DNA of 64,000 bases, from assembly GCA_020853135.1 (NCBI GenBank), contig JADYZO010000060.1, positions 1-64,000 of the forward strand, written 5' to 3'. The DNA comes from Gammaproteobacteria bacterium. GTDB lineage: Bacteria > Pseudomonadota > Gammaproteobacteria > Steroidobacterales > GCA-2729495. Position 1 is the first letter of the stretch, and each line of letters starts with the position of its first letter. Below, piece after piece: positions 28,361-38,764 of this stretch. Below the pieces are notes generated by a model, which saw only the letters and a list, made by a program, of their open reading frames with translations, made no database searches and was not told the DNA's origin. The translations under genes and the position numbers were made by a program.

Positions 28361-30535
28361 ATGAACAATCCAACTGCCATGAACGACCCCATCCGCCTCG
28401 ACATCGATGCCGCGGGCATCGCCACGCTGACCATCGATGTCCCCGGCAAGTCGATGAACGTCATCGACCAGGCCTTCATGGCCTGCCTGAAGTCGCTCGT
28501 CGAGACGGTGGCCACGGACCAGCGCATCAAGGGGGCGATCATCACCACGGGCAAGGCGGATTTCGTGGCCGGCGCCGACCTCAAGTGGCTGCTGCAGGAC
28601 ATGTCCCGGCAGGCGCCGGTGGCCGATCTGTACGCGTCCAACTCCATCCTCAATGGCGTCCTGCGGCGCCTGGAAACCTGTGGCAAGCCGGTCGTGGCCG
28701 CCATCCGGGGCACGGCGCTCGGCGGCGGACTGGAACTTGCGCTCGCCTGCCATCGGCGCATCGCCGCACGCTCGGCCAAGGCACGCATCGGCCTGCCGGA
28801 GGTCACGGTCGGCCTGTTGCCCGGTGCGGGCGGCACGCAGCGACTGCCGCGCATGATCGGCATCCAGCGGGCGCTCGAACTGCTGACGAAGGGCACCCAC
28901 CTTTCCGTGGACGAGGCGCATGCCCTCGGCATCATCAACGAGGTCGTCGATGCGGCCGAGCTGATCGGCGCGGCCACCCGCTGGCTGCAGGCCGGCGCTG
29001 ATCCGGTGCAGCCCTGGGACAAGCGCGGCTTCAAGGTGCCTGGCGGTGCCGGGTTCGACAATCCGGCCACCGTGCAGCTCTTCACCGTGGCCACTGCGCT
29101 GACGGGCAAGGCGGCCGGCGACAACTACCCGGCACCGATGGCGATCCTCTCGGCGGTCTACGAAGGCACGACCGTGCCGATCGACGCCGGGCTGCGCATC
29201 GAGTCGCGCTACTTCACGACGCTGCTGGCCAACCCCGTGGCGCGCAACATGACGCGCACGCTGTTCGTGAACAAGCAGGCGGCCGACAAGCTGGTGCGCC
29301 GGCCAAAGGGCGTGCCGGAGAGCCGCGTCGGCAAGCTTGGCATCCTGGGCGCGGGCATGATGGGTGCCGGCATCGCCTATTGCAGTGCCGGGGCCGGCAT
29401 CCAGACCGTGCTGCTCGACCGCACGCAGGAGGAGGCCGGGCGCGGCAAGGGCTACTCGGAGAAGCTGGTGAAGCGCGCGGTGGAGAAGTCGCGCATGACG
29501 GAGGCCAGGGCCCAGGCGCTCCTCGGCAACATCCGGCCCACGACCGATTACGCCGACCTGGCGGGCTGCGATCTCGTCATCGAGGCCGTGTTCGAGGACC
29601 GCGAGATCAAGAAGGGCGTCATCGAACAGGCCGACAAGGTGATCCCCGGGACGGCGATCCTCGCCTCGAACACCTCCACGCTGCCGATCTCCGGACTGGC
29701 GCAGATGGCGCGGCGGCCGAAGTCCTTCATCGGGCTGCACTTCTTCTCGCCGGTGGACCGCATGCCGCTGGTCGAGGTGATCCTCGGCAAGGAAACCTCC
29801 GAGGAGGCGCTGGCGCGCGCGCTCGACTTCGTCAGGCAGATCCGCAAGACCCCGATCGTCGTGCACGACAGCCGCAGCTTCTACACCAGCCGCGTCTTTG
29901 CCACCTATACCAACGAGGGCATGGCCCTGCTGAAGGATGGCGTGCACCCGGCGATCATCGAGAACGCGGCGGTCCAGGCGGGCATGGCGGTGGGACCGCT
30001 CGCGGTCAGCGACGAGGTGACCATCGAACTGATCTACAAGGTGGACCGCCAGTCGCGACTCGATCTCGGCAAGTCCTACAATGCGCCCTCGGCGATGGAC
30101 GTCGTGCACGAGATGGTGGAACGCCAGAAGCGCCCCGGCCGGCGGTTCGGCAAGGGCTTCTACGACTACCCGGAGGGCCAGAAGAAGCGCCTTTGGCCGG
30201 GACTCGCGCAGGTCTGGCCGCTGGCCGCCGCACAACCCGACGTCGAGGAGGTCAAGCGCCGCCTGCTCTACATCCAGGCACTGGAAACCGCCCGCTGCCA
30301 CGAGGAGGGCGTGATCACCGCGCCGGCCGATGCCGACATCGGTTCCATCCTGGGCTGGGGCTTCCCTTCCTGGACGGGGGGCACGCTCTCGCTCATCGAT
30401 ACCGTCGGCGCTGCGGCTTTCGTCGCCGAGTGCGAGCGCATGGCGAAGGCCCATGGTCCGAGGTTTGTACCGACGGAGGGCCTGCGCCGCATGGCGGGCC
30501 GCGGCGAACTCTACTTCCCCGTCACCACGAACTGA
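28361..30535 (+). CDS. FadB/FadJ-like enoyl-CoA hydratase / 3-hydroxyacyl-CoA dehydrogenase
   Basis: [13 protein letters not shown]...[20 protein letters not shown]...[23 protein letters not shown]...[18 protein letters not shown]. Confidence 0.95.
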   Translation: MNNPTAMNDPIRLDIDAAGIATLTIDVPGKSMNVIDQAFMACLKSLVETVATDQRIKGAIITTGKADFVAGADLKWLLQDMSRQAPVADLYASNSILNGVLRRLETCGKPVVAAIRGTALGGGLELALACHRRIAARSAKARIGLPEVTVGLLPGAGGTQRLPRMIGIQRALELLTKGTHLSVDEAHALGIINEVVDAAELIGAATRWLQAGADPVQPWDKRGFKVPGGAGFDNPATVQLFTVATALTGKAAGDNYPAPMAILSAVYEGTTVPIDAGLRIESRYFTTLLANPVARNMTRTLFVNKQAADKLVRRPKGVPESRVGKLGILGAGMMGAGIAYCSAGAGIQTVLLDRTQEEAGRGKGYSEKLVKRAVEKSRMTEARAQALLGNIRPTTDYADLAGCDLVIEAVFEDREIKKGVIEQADKVIPGTAILASNTSTLPISGLAQMARRPKSFIGLHFFSPVDRMPLVEVILGKETSEEALARALDFVRQIRKTPIVVHDSRSFYTSRVFATYTNEGMALLKDGVHPAIIENAAVQAGMAVGPLAVSDEVTIELIYKVDRQSRLDLGKSYNAPSAMDVVHEMVERQKRPGRRFGKGFYDYPEGQKKRLWPGLAQVWPLAAAQPDVEEVKRRLLYIQALETARCHEEGVITAPADADIGSILGWGFPSWTGGTLSLIDTVGAAAFVAECERMAKAHGPRFVPTEGLRRMAGRGELYFPVTTN

Positions 30536-30553
30536 GGCGGGAAGACCGGACGC

Positions 30554-31207
30554 GTGGCGAGGCTGCTGCACATCGAGGCGAGCCCACGGGGCGCGGAGTC
30601 GTTCTCGGCGCGGGCTGCGGCGGCCTTCGTCGACGAGTACCGGCGCAGCCACCCGCAGGACGAGATCGAGCAGCTCCGGCTGTTCGAACATGGCCTGCCC
30701 GACTTCGATGCCGAGGCCGCCGCGCAGAAGATGCAGCACATCGCGCAACTGATGCGCGGCGAGCAGGGCGTGGCGCCGATCGGCAAGTGGGCCGGTGTGG
30801 TCGCCGAGATCGAACGGCTGAAGGCGGCCGACAAGGTGCTGATTTCCACGCCGATGTGGAACTTTTCCCTGCCTTACCGGCTCAAGCATTACCTGGACAT
30901 CGTCCTGCAGCCGGGACTCACCTTCTACGTCAACCGGCGTGGCGAGTACATCGGCATGGTGCGCGGCAAGCCCATGCAGCTGGTCATCGCCAGCGGCAGT
31001 GCCTACGCGCCGGGCTTCCCCCGCGCCGATGGCGGCACCAAGACCGACTTCCTGCAGGCCTACCTGCAGCACGTCGGGCGCTGGATGGGTTTCGAGGACA
31101 TCCGGGTGATCCGCATCCAGCCGACGGCAAACCCGGTGCCCGGCGAGGCGGATGCCCTGATGCGGGGCGGTATCGAGGAGGCACGCGCGGCGGCCCGCTT
31201 GTTCTAG
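30554..31207 (+). CDS. azoR: FMN-dependent NADH-azoreductase-like / NAD(P)H dehydrogenase (GTG start)
   Basis: [30 protein letters not shown]...[34 protein letters not shown]. Confidence 0.85.
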   Translation: MARLLHIEASPRGAESFSARAAAAFVDEYRRSHPQDEIEQLRLFEHGLPDFDAEAAAQKMQHIAQLMRGEQGVAPIGKWAGVVAEIERLKAADKVLISTPMWNFSLPYRLKHYLDIVLQPGLTFYVNRRGEYIGMVRGKPMQLVIASGSAYAPGFPRADGGTKTDFLQAYLQHVGRWMGFEDIRVIRIQPTANPVPGEADALMRGGIEEARAAARLF

Positions 31208-31408
31208 TCGCCGTCTGGCTGCGGGAGCTGTTCGCCGCCCACTGCCTGTTGCCTGCTGCCACCCACGTTTGCCGCCTGGTCACCCCGCATGTAGCGCTGC
31301 CGCAGGGCGCTGTCCGGTGCTTATAATGCGCACCCTGCAACCACGGACACGGCTGCACGGCGCTCTCCTGGTCGCCGGGGCCGGCGCCGGCATGGCAACG
31401 GAGCGCGC

Positions 31409-31954
31409 ATGGATGGCCTGACCTACCTGATCGTACCCCTGCTGCAGGGCTTCGAGTGGTTCGACGAGAGCCTCCAGCGCAGCCTGCAGGCGCGCGGTTG
31501 GCCGCAGCTCACCCAGCCCGAATCCAGCGTGATGATCCACATCATCCTCGGCATCAACCGCCCGGCGGATATCGCCCGGAGCATGGGCCTGACGCGCCAG
31601 GCCGTGCACATGACCATCAAGCAGGTCATCGGCAAGGGCATCTTCGAGCTGCGTGGCGACCCGCATGACAAGCGCAGCAAGATCGTGGTCCTCACGACCG
31701 TTGGCCGTGCGATGCGCCGCGATGCCCAGGCCACCATCCAGTACCTGACCGAGCAGCTTGCGGCGCGGATCGGGCGCCGGTACGTCGATGGCCTCAAGGC
31801 GGCCTTCGCCAGGGACTGGGGGCCACCCATCATCTGTCCGCCCGCCTACCGGCGCCGCAAGGCCGCAGCGGCGCGCAGCGCCCCGGGCCGGCTCAGCGGT
31901 GCAAGGCCGCGCGCCCCGAGCCGGCGCAACGGTGCCGCGGCGGCAGGCCGTTAG
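31409..31954 (+). CDS. MarR-type winged-helix regulator 2 (paralog of 18320..18826)
   Basis: FEWFDESLQRSLQARGWPQLTQPESSVMIHIILGINRPADIARSMGLTRQAVHMTIKQVIGKGIFELRGDPHDKRSKIVVLT. Confidence 0.85.
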   Translation: MDGLTYLIVPLLQGFEWFDESLQRSLQARGWPQLTQPESSVMIHIILGINRPADIARSMGLTRQAVHMTIKQVIGKGIFELRGDPHDKRSKIVVLTTVGRAMRRDAQATIQYLTEQLAARIGRRYVDGLKAAFARDWGPPIICPPAYRRRKAAAARSAPGRLSGARPRAPSRRNGAAAAGR

Positions 31955-31987
31955 CGTCCGCCCCGCGGCAGCCTGTCGGCTGCGCCC

Positions 31988-33532
31988 TCAGACCGCACGT
32001 TCGCGACCCGACCAATGGGGGGCGCGCAGGTCGCGCTTGAGCACCTTGCCGGCGGCGCTGCGGGGGAGTCGCTCCGCGCGGATTTCCAGGCTCCTCGGGC
32101 ACTTGTAGGTGGCGAGCTGCTCCCGGCAGAAGGCGTCGAGGGCCGGGAAATCCAGCTGCGCCCCTGCCTTCAGCACGACGATGGCGTGCACGCGCTCGCC
32201 CCAGCGCTCGTCGGGAACGCCGATGACGGCGCACTCATCCACGGAGGGGTGCCGGGACACCACGTTCTCGACCTCGATCGAGTACACGTTCTCCGCGCCG
32301 GTGATGATCATGTCCTTCTTGCGGTCGGTGATGTAGACGAAGCCGTCCTCGTCCATGAAGCCCACGTCCTGCGTGTACAGCCAGCCCTCGCGCAGGACCT
32401 TGGCGGTTTCCTCCGGCTGCCGCCAGTACCCGGCCATGACGTTGTCGCCGCGGCCGATGATCTCCCCGACCTGCCGCCGCGGCAGCTCACGGCCGTCCGG
32501 CCCGACCACCATGACCTCGAAGCCATAGCTGGCCTGGCCGGCCGACTTCATCTTTTCCGGGTCGGCCCCGGGCCGGTGGTGGCGCGGCCCGAGGAAGGTG
32601 TGCGAAGGCATCTCGGTGAGCCCGAATCCCTGGATGAAGTCGACGCCGGGGAAACGCTGCCGGGCGACTTCATAGGTTCCGAGCGGCATGGGCGCTCCCC
32701 CGTAGCCGAGTGCGCGCAGCGAGGAGACATCCGTGGTGGCGGATGCGGGATGCTTGGCCAGCCGGTCGATCACCGCCGGGACCGTGCACAGGTGGGTGAT
32801 GCGCTCGCGGGCGATCAGCTCGAGGATCTTCGCCTCGTTGAGCTGGCGCACGAAGACGTGCGTGCCCGCCACCATCGTGGCCATGAACGTGCCGATGTCG
32901 CCCAGGTGGAACATCGGAGCGCAGTGCAGGATCACGCAATCCTCGTCCACCTGGATGCACATGACCAGGTTCACGGCCATCGCCGCGAGATTGCCATGGG
33001 TGAGCATCACGCCCTTGGGCCGCCCGCTGGTGCCGCTGGTGTAGAAGATTCCGGCGAGGTCACTGCCTTCACGCGGCACTTCCGCCGCCGGCCCATGGCC
33101 GGCGATGAGGTCCTCGATGCCCTGGTCAGCGGGTTCGCCGGCACCGTCGAGCCCGATGCAGGCCAGCCCGAGTGCGGGCTCCCGGCGCAGCGCGGCCACC
33201 ACCGGGGCGAACTCGGCACCGAAGAACAGCATGCGCGCGCCGGAATCGGCGAGCTGCGCCCGCAGTTCCTCCACCCTGAGCCGCGTGTTCAGCGGCACGA
33301 TGACCGCCCCGGCCCAGAGGATGGCAAAGTAGGTCTCGAAAAAGAGGTCGCAGTTGTGGGCCAGCACGGCCACCCGGTCTCCGGGAGCCAGGCCGCGTGC
33401 AAGCAGCCCCCCTGCCAGGCGGGCCACCCGCCGGCTGACTTCCTCCCAGGTCTGCCGCCGCGCGCCGTCGATGGTGGCCAGACCGTGCGGCCGGACCTGG
33501 ACTGCCCGGCAGAGACTCTGCGTCAGGCGCAT
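31988..33532 (-). CDS. AMP-dependent acyl-CoA synthetase/ligase 2
   Basis: FYTSGTSGRPKGVMLTHGNLAAMAVN...GFGLTEMPSHTFLG...GWLYTQDVGFMDEDGFVYITDRKKDMIITGAENVYSIEVENVVSRHPSVDECAVIGVPDERWGERVHAI. Confidence 0.94.
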   Translation of the reverse strand: MRLTQSLCRAVQVRPHGLATIDGARRQTWEEVSRRVARLAGGLLARGLAPGDRVAVLAHNCDLFFETYFAILWAGAVIVPLNTRLRVEELRAQLADSGARMLFFGAEFAPVVAALRREPALGLACIGLDGAGEPADQGIEDLIAGHGPAAEVPREGSDLAGIFYTSGTSGRPKGVMLTHGNLAAMAVNLVMCIQVDEDCVILHCAPMFHLGDIGTFMATMVAGTHVFVRQLNEAKILELIARERITHLCTVPAVIDRLAKHPASATTDVSSLRALGYGGAPMPLGTYEVARQRFPGVDFIQGFGLTEMPSHTFLGPRHHRPGADPEKMKSAGQASYGFEVMVVGPDGRELPRRQVGEIIGRGDNVMAGYWRQPEETAKVLREGWLYTQDVGFMDEDGFVYITDRKKDMIITGAENVYSIEVENVVSRHPSVDECAVIGVPDERWGERVHAIVVLKAGAQLDFPALDAFCREQLATYKCPRSLEIRAERLPRSAAGKVLKRDLRAPHWSGRERAV

Positions 33533-33602
33533 GGGCTTTCTCCTCCAGCATCCCGGATGCTTTTCCCAATCCTACAGGCAATCGCCACGGGGTGGCCACT
33601 TC

Positions 33603-33618
33603 GTCAAGACCAGTTGAC
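33603..33618. promoter_or_regulatory. Variant operator-like site, GTCAAGACCAGTTGAC (6-bp spacer)
   Basis: Same half-sites as the other operators with a spacer one base longer; in the divergent ligase 2 / TonB receptor 2 region. Confidence 0.45.
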
Positions 33619-33693
33619 ACTAATGATGCCGGGTGCCACAGTCGCCAGCGCGTGGGGTCAGGGGCTGGCGGTCGCACGACCGAAGGGGGCCAT

Positions 33694-35847
33694 GTGAGCA
33701 AGCTGTTGCCATACCGGGTTGCTTGTGCCGGGTTGTCGCTCTTCATCCTCGGCCACGGCACTGCCGCCTACGCAGCGCCGGCGGCGGGCGCGAAAATGGA
33801 AGAGATCATCGTCACGGCGCAAAAGCGCGAGCAGCGCCTCCAGGACGTGCCGCTGGCGATTTCGGCCTATGGCAGCAAGGAACTCGAGGCACAGGCCGTG
33901 CAGGGCCTGTCTGACCTGAGTTCGAAGGCGCCGAACGTGATCCTGGCACCGGTGGGCGCGTTCCCGTACGCAGCCAACTTCTACGTCCGCGGGCTCGGTT
34001 TCTCGGACGTGGAATCCTCCTTCGAGCCGGCGGTGGGCGTCGAGATGAATGGCGTCTACCTGGCACGCAATTCCGGGGCGCTGATGGACTTCTTCGACAT
34101 CGAGGCCGTCGAGCTCCTGCGTGGCCCGCAGGGCACCCTGTATGGGCGGAACACGATCGGCGGCGTGCTGAGCCTGAGGACCAAGCGTCCCACCGGCAAG
34201 TTCGACGGCATGGTGCAGGGTACCCTGGGGGATCGCGGCCGCGTCGAAGGGCGTGGTGCCGTGGATTTCCCGATCCTCGAGGGCACGCTGTCCGGCCGCG
34301 TGTCACTGCTGTACAAGGACTACGACGGGTACTGGTACAACGACACCCTGCACCGGGAGATCGGTGACAACGAGGTCAAGGCGGGTCGCGCCACCTTCGT
34401 CTACGACGCGGGCGGCATCTTTGATGCGACGCTGATCGTCGACAAGTCCAGGGAACGGGGCAGTGGCCCGGGGATGAACAACGCCAGCCTGCCTTCCATG
34501 GTATTGCCGCTCCTCGGCTATCCGGCCGACCAGGGAGATCCCTACACCGTCCACGGTGACACCCCGCCGCTGATGGACCTCGACTCCAAGGGGCTGTCCC
34601 TCGAGGCCAACTGGCAGCTCGGTTTCGCGACACTGACCTCGATCACCGGCTACCGGAAATTCAAGGATCACGTCGTCACCGATTTCGACGCGAGCAACAT
34701 CCCCTTCTTCTTCGGTGATCGCAACCAGACCCACGAGCAGACCAGCGAGGAGCTGCGCCTGGCTTCGAAGAACGCCGGGGCGTTCGACTATGTCGTTGGC
34801 CTGTTCTATCTCGACCAGCACTATCGCATCACGAATGCGCAGGGCGGCGGCCTTTTCGGTGGCGCCACCCTGGCACAGCATGCCAGCCAGCAGAACACGG
34901 CCTATGCGCTGTTCGGCCAGCTGGACTATCACCTGACGGAGCAGTGGACGCTGACGGCAGGCGCGCGCTACAGCTACGAGGACAAGGACTTCATCAACCA
35001 GCCAGTCGGCTACACGACGTCCATGGAATACACCCACCATTGGGACGATCTTTCGCCCAAACTTGGTGTGAGCTACCAGTTCTCCCCCGACCTGATGGTC
35101 TACGCGCAGTGGTCGCAGGGCTTCCGCAGCGGCGGCTACAACGGGCGTGCCGGGACCTTCACCTCGGCGGGTCCGTTCGGTGCGGAGAACGTCGACAGCT
35201 ACGAGACCGGAGTGAAGAGCGAACTGGCCGACGGGCGGCTGCGCCTGAACGCCGCGGCGTTCTACAGCGACTACAAGGACATGCAGCTGACCGTGCAGGG
35301 CCTGACCCAGGCCAACACCTACGAATCGATCACCGCCAATGCCGGCAAGGCGACGATCAAGGGCGTCGAACTGGATGCAAGGCTGCTGGCCGGGGACTTC
35401 ACCTTCGACCTGGCGGTCGGCTACCTGGATGCCGGCTTTGACCGGTTTTTCGCGGCGCTGACCAGTTCGGGCATTCCGACCGACAATTCCAACCTGCCGT
35501 TGCCGTTCGCGCCGGACTGGACGGCCAGCCTGGGGGTCACCTACGCGGTGGACACGCCGCTGGGAGCACTGAGCCTGCAGACCAGCGCGACCTACACCGA
35601 CGACATGTACACCAGTTTTACGCCCTACAACGCCGTCTCTGATTTCACGGTGCGCAGGGCCAATGTGCTGGTCGACGCGGCAGTGGCGCTGACGCTGCCG
35701 GATGAGCACTGGAAGATCGCCCTCTGGGGCAAGAACCTCACCGACCGGGAGCTGGTCAACAACGTGTTCAGTGTCGGTCCGCTCTTCGCACCCGGCGTGT
35801 ACCAGCCGCCCAGGACCTGGGCGCTGGATGTCAGCTACCGGTTCTGA
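33694..35847 (+). CDS. TonB-dependent receptor 2 (GTG start at 33694 likely)
   Basis: MEEIIVTAQKREQRLQDVPLAISAYGSKELEAQAVQGLSDLSSKAPNV...FYVRGLGFSD...VELLRGPQGTLYGRNTIGGVLSLRTKRPTG. Confidence 0.93.
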   Translation: MSKLLPYRVACAGLSLFILGHGTAAYAAPAAGAKMEEIIVTAQKREQRLQDVPLAISAYGSKELEAQAVQGLSDLSSKAPNVILAPVGAFPYAANFYVRGLGFSDVESSFEPAVGVEMNGVYLARNSGALMDFFDIEAVELLRGPQGTLYGRNTIGGVLSLRTKRPTGKFDGMVQGTLGDRGRVEGRGAVDFPILEGTLSGRVSLLYKDYDGYWYNDTLHREIGDNEVKAGRATFVYDAGGIFDATLIVDKSRERGSGPGMNNASLPSMVLPLLGYPADQGDPYTVHGDTPPLMDLDSKGLSLEANWQLGFATLTSITGYRKFKDHVVTDFDASNIPFFFGDRNQTHEQTSEELRLASKNAGAFDYVVGLFYLDQHYRITNAQGGGLFGGATLAQHASQQNTAYALFGQLDYHLTEQWTLTAGARYSYEDKDFINQPVGYTTSMEYTHHWDDLSPKLGVSYQFSPDLMVYAQWSQGFRSGGYNGRAGTFTSAGPFGAENVDSYETGVKSELADGRLRLNAAAFYSDYKDMQLTVQGLTQANTYESITANAGKATIKGVELDARLLAGDFTFDLAVGYLDAGFDRFFAALTSSGIPTDNSNLPLPFAPDWTASLGVTYAVDTPLGALSLQTSATYTDDMYTSFTPYNAVSDFTVRRANVLVDAAVALTLPDEHWKIALWGKNLTDRELVNNVFSVGPLFAPGVYQPPRTWALDVSYRF

Positions 35848-35859
35848 GCGCTGCGACGG

Positions 35860-35883
35860 GCTGTCCGGCAGCTGCCGGACAGC
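35860..35883. terminator. 24-bp perfect palindrome between convergent TonB receptor 2 and SMP-30-like genes
   Basis: GCTGTCCGGCAGCTGCCGGACAGC; candidate bidirectional terminator (no U-tract). Confidence 0.5.
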
Positions 35884-35895
35884 GGCGGTTGGGCA

Positions 35896-36813
35896 TCAGA
35901 AATTCAGGCGCAGGCCGGGGCGCGGCCAGCGCGTCTTGTACAGGCGGCCGCTGCCCGCGGCGGTGATCCAGGCATCCTGGTGGTCGCTGCCACCAAAGCA
36001 GATGTTGGTGACGATGATCTCGCCCGGGATCCCGACGAATTCCGTGTGCCCGTCGGGGTCGAACGTGGTGATCCCGCCGACCGGGCCGCCGGCCACGCAG
36101 ACGCGACCGGATGCCTCCACGGCCAGGCTGTCGAGCATGTTGAAGCCCGGCAGGGTGGCGATGAGCCGCCCGCAGAGCCAGGGCGCCGGCGCGGGCGCCA
36201 GCACGCCGGGCGAGACGATGTCGAAGGCCCACAGCCGGCCGGTGTAGCTCTCGGAGACGTACAGGACATCCTGCCGGGGTGAGAGGCCGATGCCGTTTGG
36301 ACCGAGCAGGCCCCCGCGGGCGCAGCTGATGCGCGAGCCGTCGGCGCGCGCATAGTAGATCGCGCCGCGATCGAAGGTCCGCTCCGAGAACTTGCCGAAG
36401 TCCGTGAACCAGAACCCGCCATGGGCATCGAACACGAGGTCGTTCGGGCCGCGCAGGGGGTGGCCATCGCACTGGGTGTAGAGCGTCGTGACCCGGCCAT
36501 CGGCGAGGTCCACGCGCTGGATGGAGCCGGTCTGGTAATCGGGCGGTATGTCACCGCCCGGCACCAGCAACCCGTCGTGTTCGTGCCAGGTGAAACCGCC
36601 GTTGTTGCACACGTAGACGCCATTGCCCGGACCCAGGGCCGCACCGTTCGGCCCCCCGCCCAGGTGGGCCACGGCCTCACGCCGGCCATCGGGCGCCACC
36701 CGGCCGAGGATGCCGCCGCGGATGTCGACGTAGAGGACCGAACCATCGGGCATGGCGATGGGGCCTTCGGCGAACCCCAGTCCCTCGCTGATCAGCTCGA
36801 ATGTCCTGGCCAT
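35896..36813 (-). CDS. SMP-30/gluconolactonase/LRE family protein
   Basis: MARTFELISEGLGFAEGPIAMPDGSVLYVDIRGGILGRVAPDGRREAVAHLGGGPNGAALGPGNGVYVCNNGG...GPNDLVFDAHGGFWFTDFG...PNGIGLSPRQDVLYVSES. Confidence 0.92.
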   Translation of the reverse strand: MARTFELISEGLGFAEGPIAMPDGSVLYVDIRGGILGRVAPDGRREAVAHLGGGPNGAALGPGNGVYVCNNGGFTWHEHDGLLVPGGDIPPDYQTGSIQRVDLADGRVTTLYTQCDGHPLRGPNDLVFDAHGGFWFTDFGKFSERTFDRGAIYYARADGSRISCARGGLLGPNGIGLSPRQDVLYVSESYTGRLWAFDIVSPGVLAPAPAPWLCGRLIATLPGFNMLDSLAVEASGRVCVAGGPVGGITTFDPDGHTEFVGIPGEIIVTNICFGGSDHQDAWITAAGSGRLYKTRWPRPGLRLNF

Positions 36814-36880
36814 GAGTGCTTCCCCCGCAGTGAACCTGCGACAGTCAGGTGCGTACCAGCATCGCCAGATCGTGCTGGTT

Positions 36881-36895
36881 GTCAAGAAATCTGAC
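36881..36895. promoter_or_regulatory. Degenerate operator-like site, GTCAAGAAATCTGAC
   Basis: One mismatch to GTCAA-N5-TTGAC, about 70 bp upstream of the SMP-30-like gene start. Confidence 0.4.
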
Positions 36896-36965
36896 CGATG
36901 GGCACCCGGGTTCGGGGGTGTTCGATGAGCTGTGGCCCGGGGTGCGGTGGCGGTCTTGCGGAGTG

Positions 36966-37835
36966 CTACTCGACGTTCTGCACCTGCTCCCTCATCTGCT
37001 CGATCAGCACCTTGAGGTCGACCGCGTGGCGCGTGGTCTCGGCGTCCGCGGACTTGGAGGCCAGCGTGTTGGCCTCGCGATTGAATTCCTGCAGCAGGAA
37101 ATCGAGGCGCCGGCCGGCGGGTTCGCCGGGCTTCTCCATGGTGGCGCGGAATTCGGCCACGTGGCCCTCAAGCCGGTCGAGTTCCTCGCTGACGTCGAGC
37201 TTCTGGGCGATGAGCACCAGCTCCTGCTCGAGGCGCTCCGGGTCGATGCTGGTGGCGAGGCTGCGCACGCGCTCGGCGAGTTTCTCGCGGATGGCCTGCA
37301 GCACCAGCGGCAGGCGTGCGCGCACGGCGGCGACACGCACCAGGATCTCGGCACAGCGGGCTTCCAGCAGCTCGTGGATGCGCGCGCCTTCGCGGGAGCG
37401 GCTCGCGGCGAGTTCCGCCACGGCGCGCTCCAGCCCCGCGAGGGCTGGCGGGTGCGCCGTCTCGGCGGTCGCCCCCTGCTCCTCGAGCACGCCGGGCCAG
37501 CGCAGGATGTCCACGGGGTCGATCGGCGCCGGATCGGAGATCTGGCTGCCCACGGCCACGGCGTGGGCGATGATCTCGCCGGCCCGCGGCAGGTTCAGCC
37601 GGGTCTGCGCCTGTTCCCTGCCGGCCGTGCGCAGCGTGAGCGAGGCATCGAGCTTGCCCCGGCGCAGGCTGCGGGTGATGAGCTGCCGGGCCTCGGTCTC
37701 GAGGGAGCGGAACCCGTCCGGCAGCTTGAACTGCACCTCGAGGTAACGATGGTTGACCGAGCGCAGCTCCCACAGCAGGGGTCCCAATGGCGAGTCGATC
37801 TCGCTGCGCGCGAAGCCGGTCATGCTGCTGATCAT
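36966..37835 (-). CDS. yicC: YicC/YloC family endoribonuclease-like protein
   Basis: MISSMTGFARSEIDSPLGPLLWELRSVNHRYLEVQFKLPDGFRSLE...GRRLDFLLQEFNREANTLASKSADAE. Confidence 0.94.
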   Translation of the reverse strand: MISSMTGFARSEIDSPLGPLLWELRSVNHRYLEVQFKLPDGFRSLETEARQLITRSLRRGKLDASLTLRTAGREQAQTRLNLPRAGEIIAHAVAVGSQISDPAPIDPVDILRWPGVLEEQGATAETAHPPALAGLERAVAELAASRSREGARIHELLEARCAEILVRVAAVRARLPLVLQAIREKLAERVRSLATSIDPERLEQELVLIAQKLDVSEELDRLEGHVAEFRATMEKPGEPAGRRLDFLLQEFNREANTLASKSADAETTRHAVDLKVLIEQMREQVQNVE

Positions 37836-37983
37836 GGGCGGGTGTCCTTCAGGTCGGAGGGGGCGACCATCCGGCGTGCGGGCGGTCGCAATATGGAAAT
37901 AATCAGATGCGTTGCTGTCGGCTGCGGCTTAAACTCTTGCGGATCATCACGCTGGCGCAAATGCGCCGGCCGGTCAAGCGGGT

Positions 37984-38754
37984 ATGGCGCCCGCATCTCG
38001 GGAGCGGGCGGTCTTGCAGGTCGAGTGTGCAGAGGTGAGCCTGGTCGGTGACCGGCAGGAGAACCAGGATCGCGTGGCCGTCGCCAGGTCGCCAGCTGCG
38101 GCACTGCTGATTGCCGTCGATGGCATGGGCGGCCACGCCGATGGGGCGAAGGCTGCCGCCGTGGCCACCGAGACCATCCTCGCGACGTTCCAGCGTGCGC
38201 CCCAGCCGCTGTTCGACCCGCAGGGATTCCTCCACATCACCCTGGGCAAGGCGCACGCCAACCTGGCGCAGCTTGGCACCGAGTTGCGCATGGAGGCGCG
38301 TCCGCGCGCCACCTGCGCCCTGTGCCTGGTCCAGGACGGCCTGGCGTGGTTCGCGCACGTTGGTGACAGTCGCATCTACCACGTCCGGCAACGGCAGGTC
38401 TGGGGGCGCACCCGCGACCACAGCCACGTCGAGCTGCTCCTGCAGGAGGGCCTGATCACCGAGGAGGAGATCAGCGACCACCCGATGCGCAACTTCGTGG
38501 AATGCTGCCTGGGCGGAAACCTGGTGTTGCCGGGCATGAGCGTCAGCCCGGCCCGCCGCCTCCAGCCGGGCGATCTCCTGCTCGTCTGCACCGACGGTTT
38601 CTGGTCCGGCCTGGAAGAGGCCGACATCGCCACCCTCGGGGCGGGCACCGAGACGGTGGAGCAGGGCCTGCGCCGGCTTGCGGCCCAGGCGGTGCAGGCC
38701 AATGGCCGCAGCAGCGACAACACGTCCGCGGCCGCGCTGCGCTGGGCTGGCTGA
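37984..38754 (+). CDS. PP2C-family serine/threonine phosphatase
   Basis: [15 protein letters not shown]...[25 protein letters not shown]...[18 protein letters not shown]...[20 protein letters not shown]...[12 protein letters not shown]. Confidence 0.92.
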   Translation: MAPASRERAVLQVECAEVSLVGDRQENQDRVAVARSPAAALLIAVDGMGGHADGAKAAAVATETILATFQRAPQPLFDPQGFLHITLGKAHANLAQLGTELRMEARPRATCALCLVQDGLAWFAHVGDSRIYHVRQRQVWGRTRDHSHVELLLQEGLITEEEISDHPMRNFVECCLGGNLVLPGMSVSPARRLQPGDLLLVCTDGFWSGLEEADIATLGAGTETVEQGLRRLAAQAVQANGRSSDNTSAAALRWAG

Positions 38755-38764
38755 AGGCGGAATC

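Noticed and set aside
28178-31072. 964-aa minus-strand ORF
   Set aside because: Antisense to clear thiolase and FadB/J-like genes; its translation is low-information R/G/H/D-rich sequence typical of high-GC antisense frames.
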